From: Epilithonimonas zeae
GTDB lineage: Bacteria; Bacteroidota; Bacteroidia; Flavobacteriales; Weeksellaceae
Direction of reading: 5' to 3'
Length of the DNA stretch: 64,000 nt
NCBI RefSeq assembly: GCF_900141765.1
Contig: NZ_FSRK01000001.1
Location: forward strand, 2,046,001 to 2,110,000
This document shows positions 63,745-64,000 of the stretch, piece by piece. The notes beneath the pieces are model-generated. The model ran no database searches. It saw nothing but the letters and a program-made list of their open reading frames with translations, and had not been told where the DNA came from. Position numbers and translations under genes: made by a program. Position 1 is the first letter of the stretch. Each line of letters begins with the position of its first letter.

Positions 63745-64000
63745 ATGAACAAAAATAAAACAGATAAAATTATTGTAAACCTAACCAAATGGTTGGGAAT
63801 TGCATTATTCGTAGGGATCATTATTTGGGGAGCTACCTATTTCTTAAATGGATATCACTTTGAACAGACTAATGATGCACAGGTAGATGCTTATCTCTCA
63901 CCGATAAATGCAAAAGTGGGCGGCTATATCAGCAAAATATACTACAAGGACAATCAACTTGTTAAAAAAGGTGATACACTTGTGGTAATTGAATTGGACG
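63745..64000 (+). CDS. HlyD/EmrA-type periplasmic adaptor, partial at window end
   Basis: From ATG 63745 the frame is open to the last base, giving 85 codons. It has a membrane helix 'WLGIALFVGIIIWGATYFL' at about 16-34, followed by 'TNDAQVDAYLSPINAKVGGY' (about 42-61) and '...NQLVKKGDTLVVIE', the start of the biotinyl-lipoyl-like hairpin. This is typical of EmrA/HlyD adaptors that link an inner-membrane pump to TolC. The pump gene is expected to follow outside the window. Confidence 0.88.
   Translation, partial: MNKNKTDKIIVNLTKWLGIALFVGIIIWGATYFLNGYHFEQTNDAQVDAYLSPINAKVGGYISKIYYKDNQLVKKGDTLVVIELD

Overview
The window reads as chromosomal DNA of a Bacteroidota bacterium of the class Flavobacteriia, most like Chryseobacterium or a close relative in the Weeksellaceae. 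The reasons are the low G+C content, SusC/SusD-type outer-membrane proteins, a type IX secretion (T9SS) C-terminal sorting domain, DUF6520, DUF3853, DUF3945 and RteC family proteins, RHS proteins of the flavobacterial type, and promoters fitting the TTG/TAnnTTTG consensus of this phylum. Much of the window is accessory DNA. I could run no searches, so family names come from motif and sequence recognition.

Layout. (1) 1-6586 is one end of a mobile element: DUF932 protein, SSB, a block of 16-bp iteron-like repeats, a toprim primase-like protein, a putative replication initiator, small winged-helix and excisionase-like proteins, DUF3853, and RteC. (2) 6629-18371 is a nutrient-uptake or peptide locus: a TPR/AraC-type regulator, a small lipoprotein, a MauE/DoxX-like membrane protein, a cysteine-containing DUF6520 peptide, then convergently an S9 peptidase, SusD and SusC. 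Upstream of susC lies a promoter followed by a structured RNA with its own terminator. (3) 18443-31197 is a defence island: an XRE regulator, a HEPN-like protein, two different SIR2 proteins, a HerA-type ATPase and a 2023-residue STAND NTPase with a predicted N-terminal nuclease. (4) 31659-34042 holds mobile-element remnants (DUF3945 protein, broken radC) around a 260-bp pentanucleotide array that has no G on the plus strand.

(5) 34357-57202 is built around three same-direction copies of a repeat of about 185-225 bp. Copies 1 and 2 bracket a three-gene cassette that ends in a caspase/C80-like peptidase. Copies 2 and 3 bracket the whole RHS locus. That locus starts with a T9SS-sorted repeat protein, then two SpvB/YD-repeat proteins and one full-length RHS toxin with a lipoprotein partner. 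After it come orphan RHS tips, most followed by a small putative immunity gene. The tips include a JAB-type metalloprotease-like toxin and a GHSAG lipase-like toxin.

(6) 57336-64000 is ordinary chromosome: Crp/Fnr and AraC regulators, a GNAT acetyltransferase, a divergent SDR/HxlR pair with overlapping face-to-face promoters, a VOC protein, and the start of a TolC/HlyD efflux operon that runs off the end.

The strongest candidates for something undescribed are the HEPN-like/SIR2/SIR2/HerA operon next to the STAND nuclease, the repeat-bracketed peptidase cassette together with the RHS cassette array, and the switch-like RNA upstream of susC.
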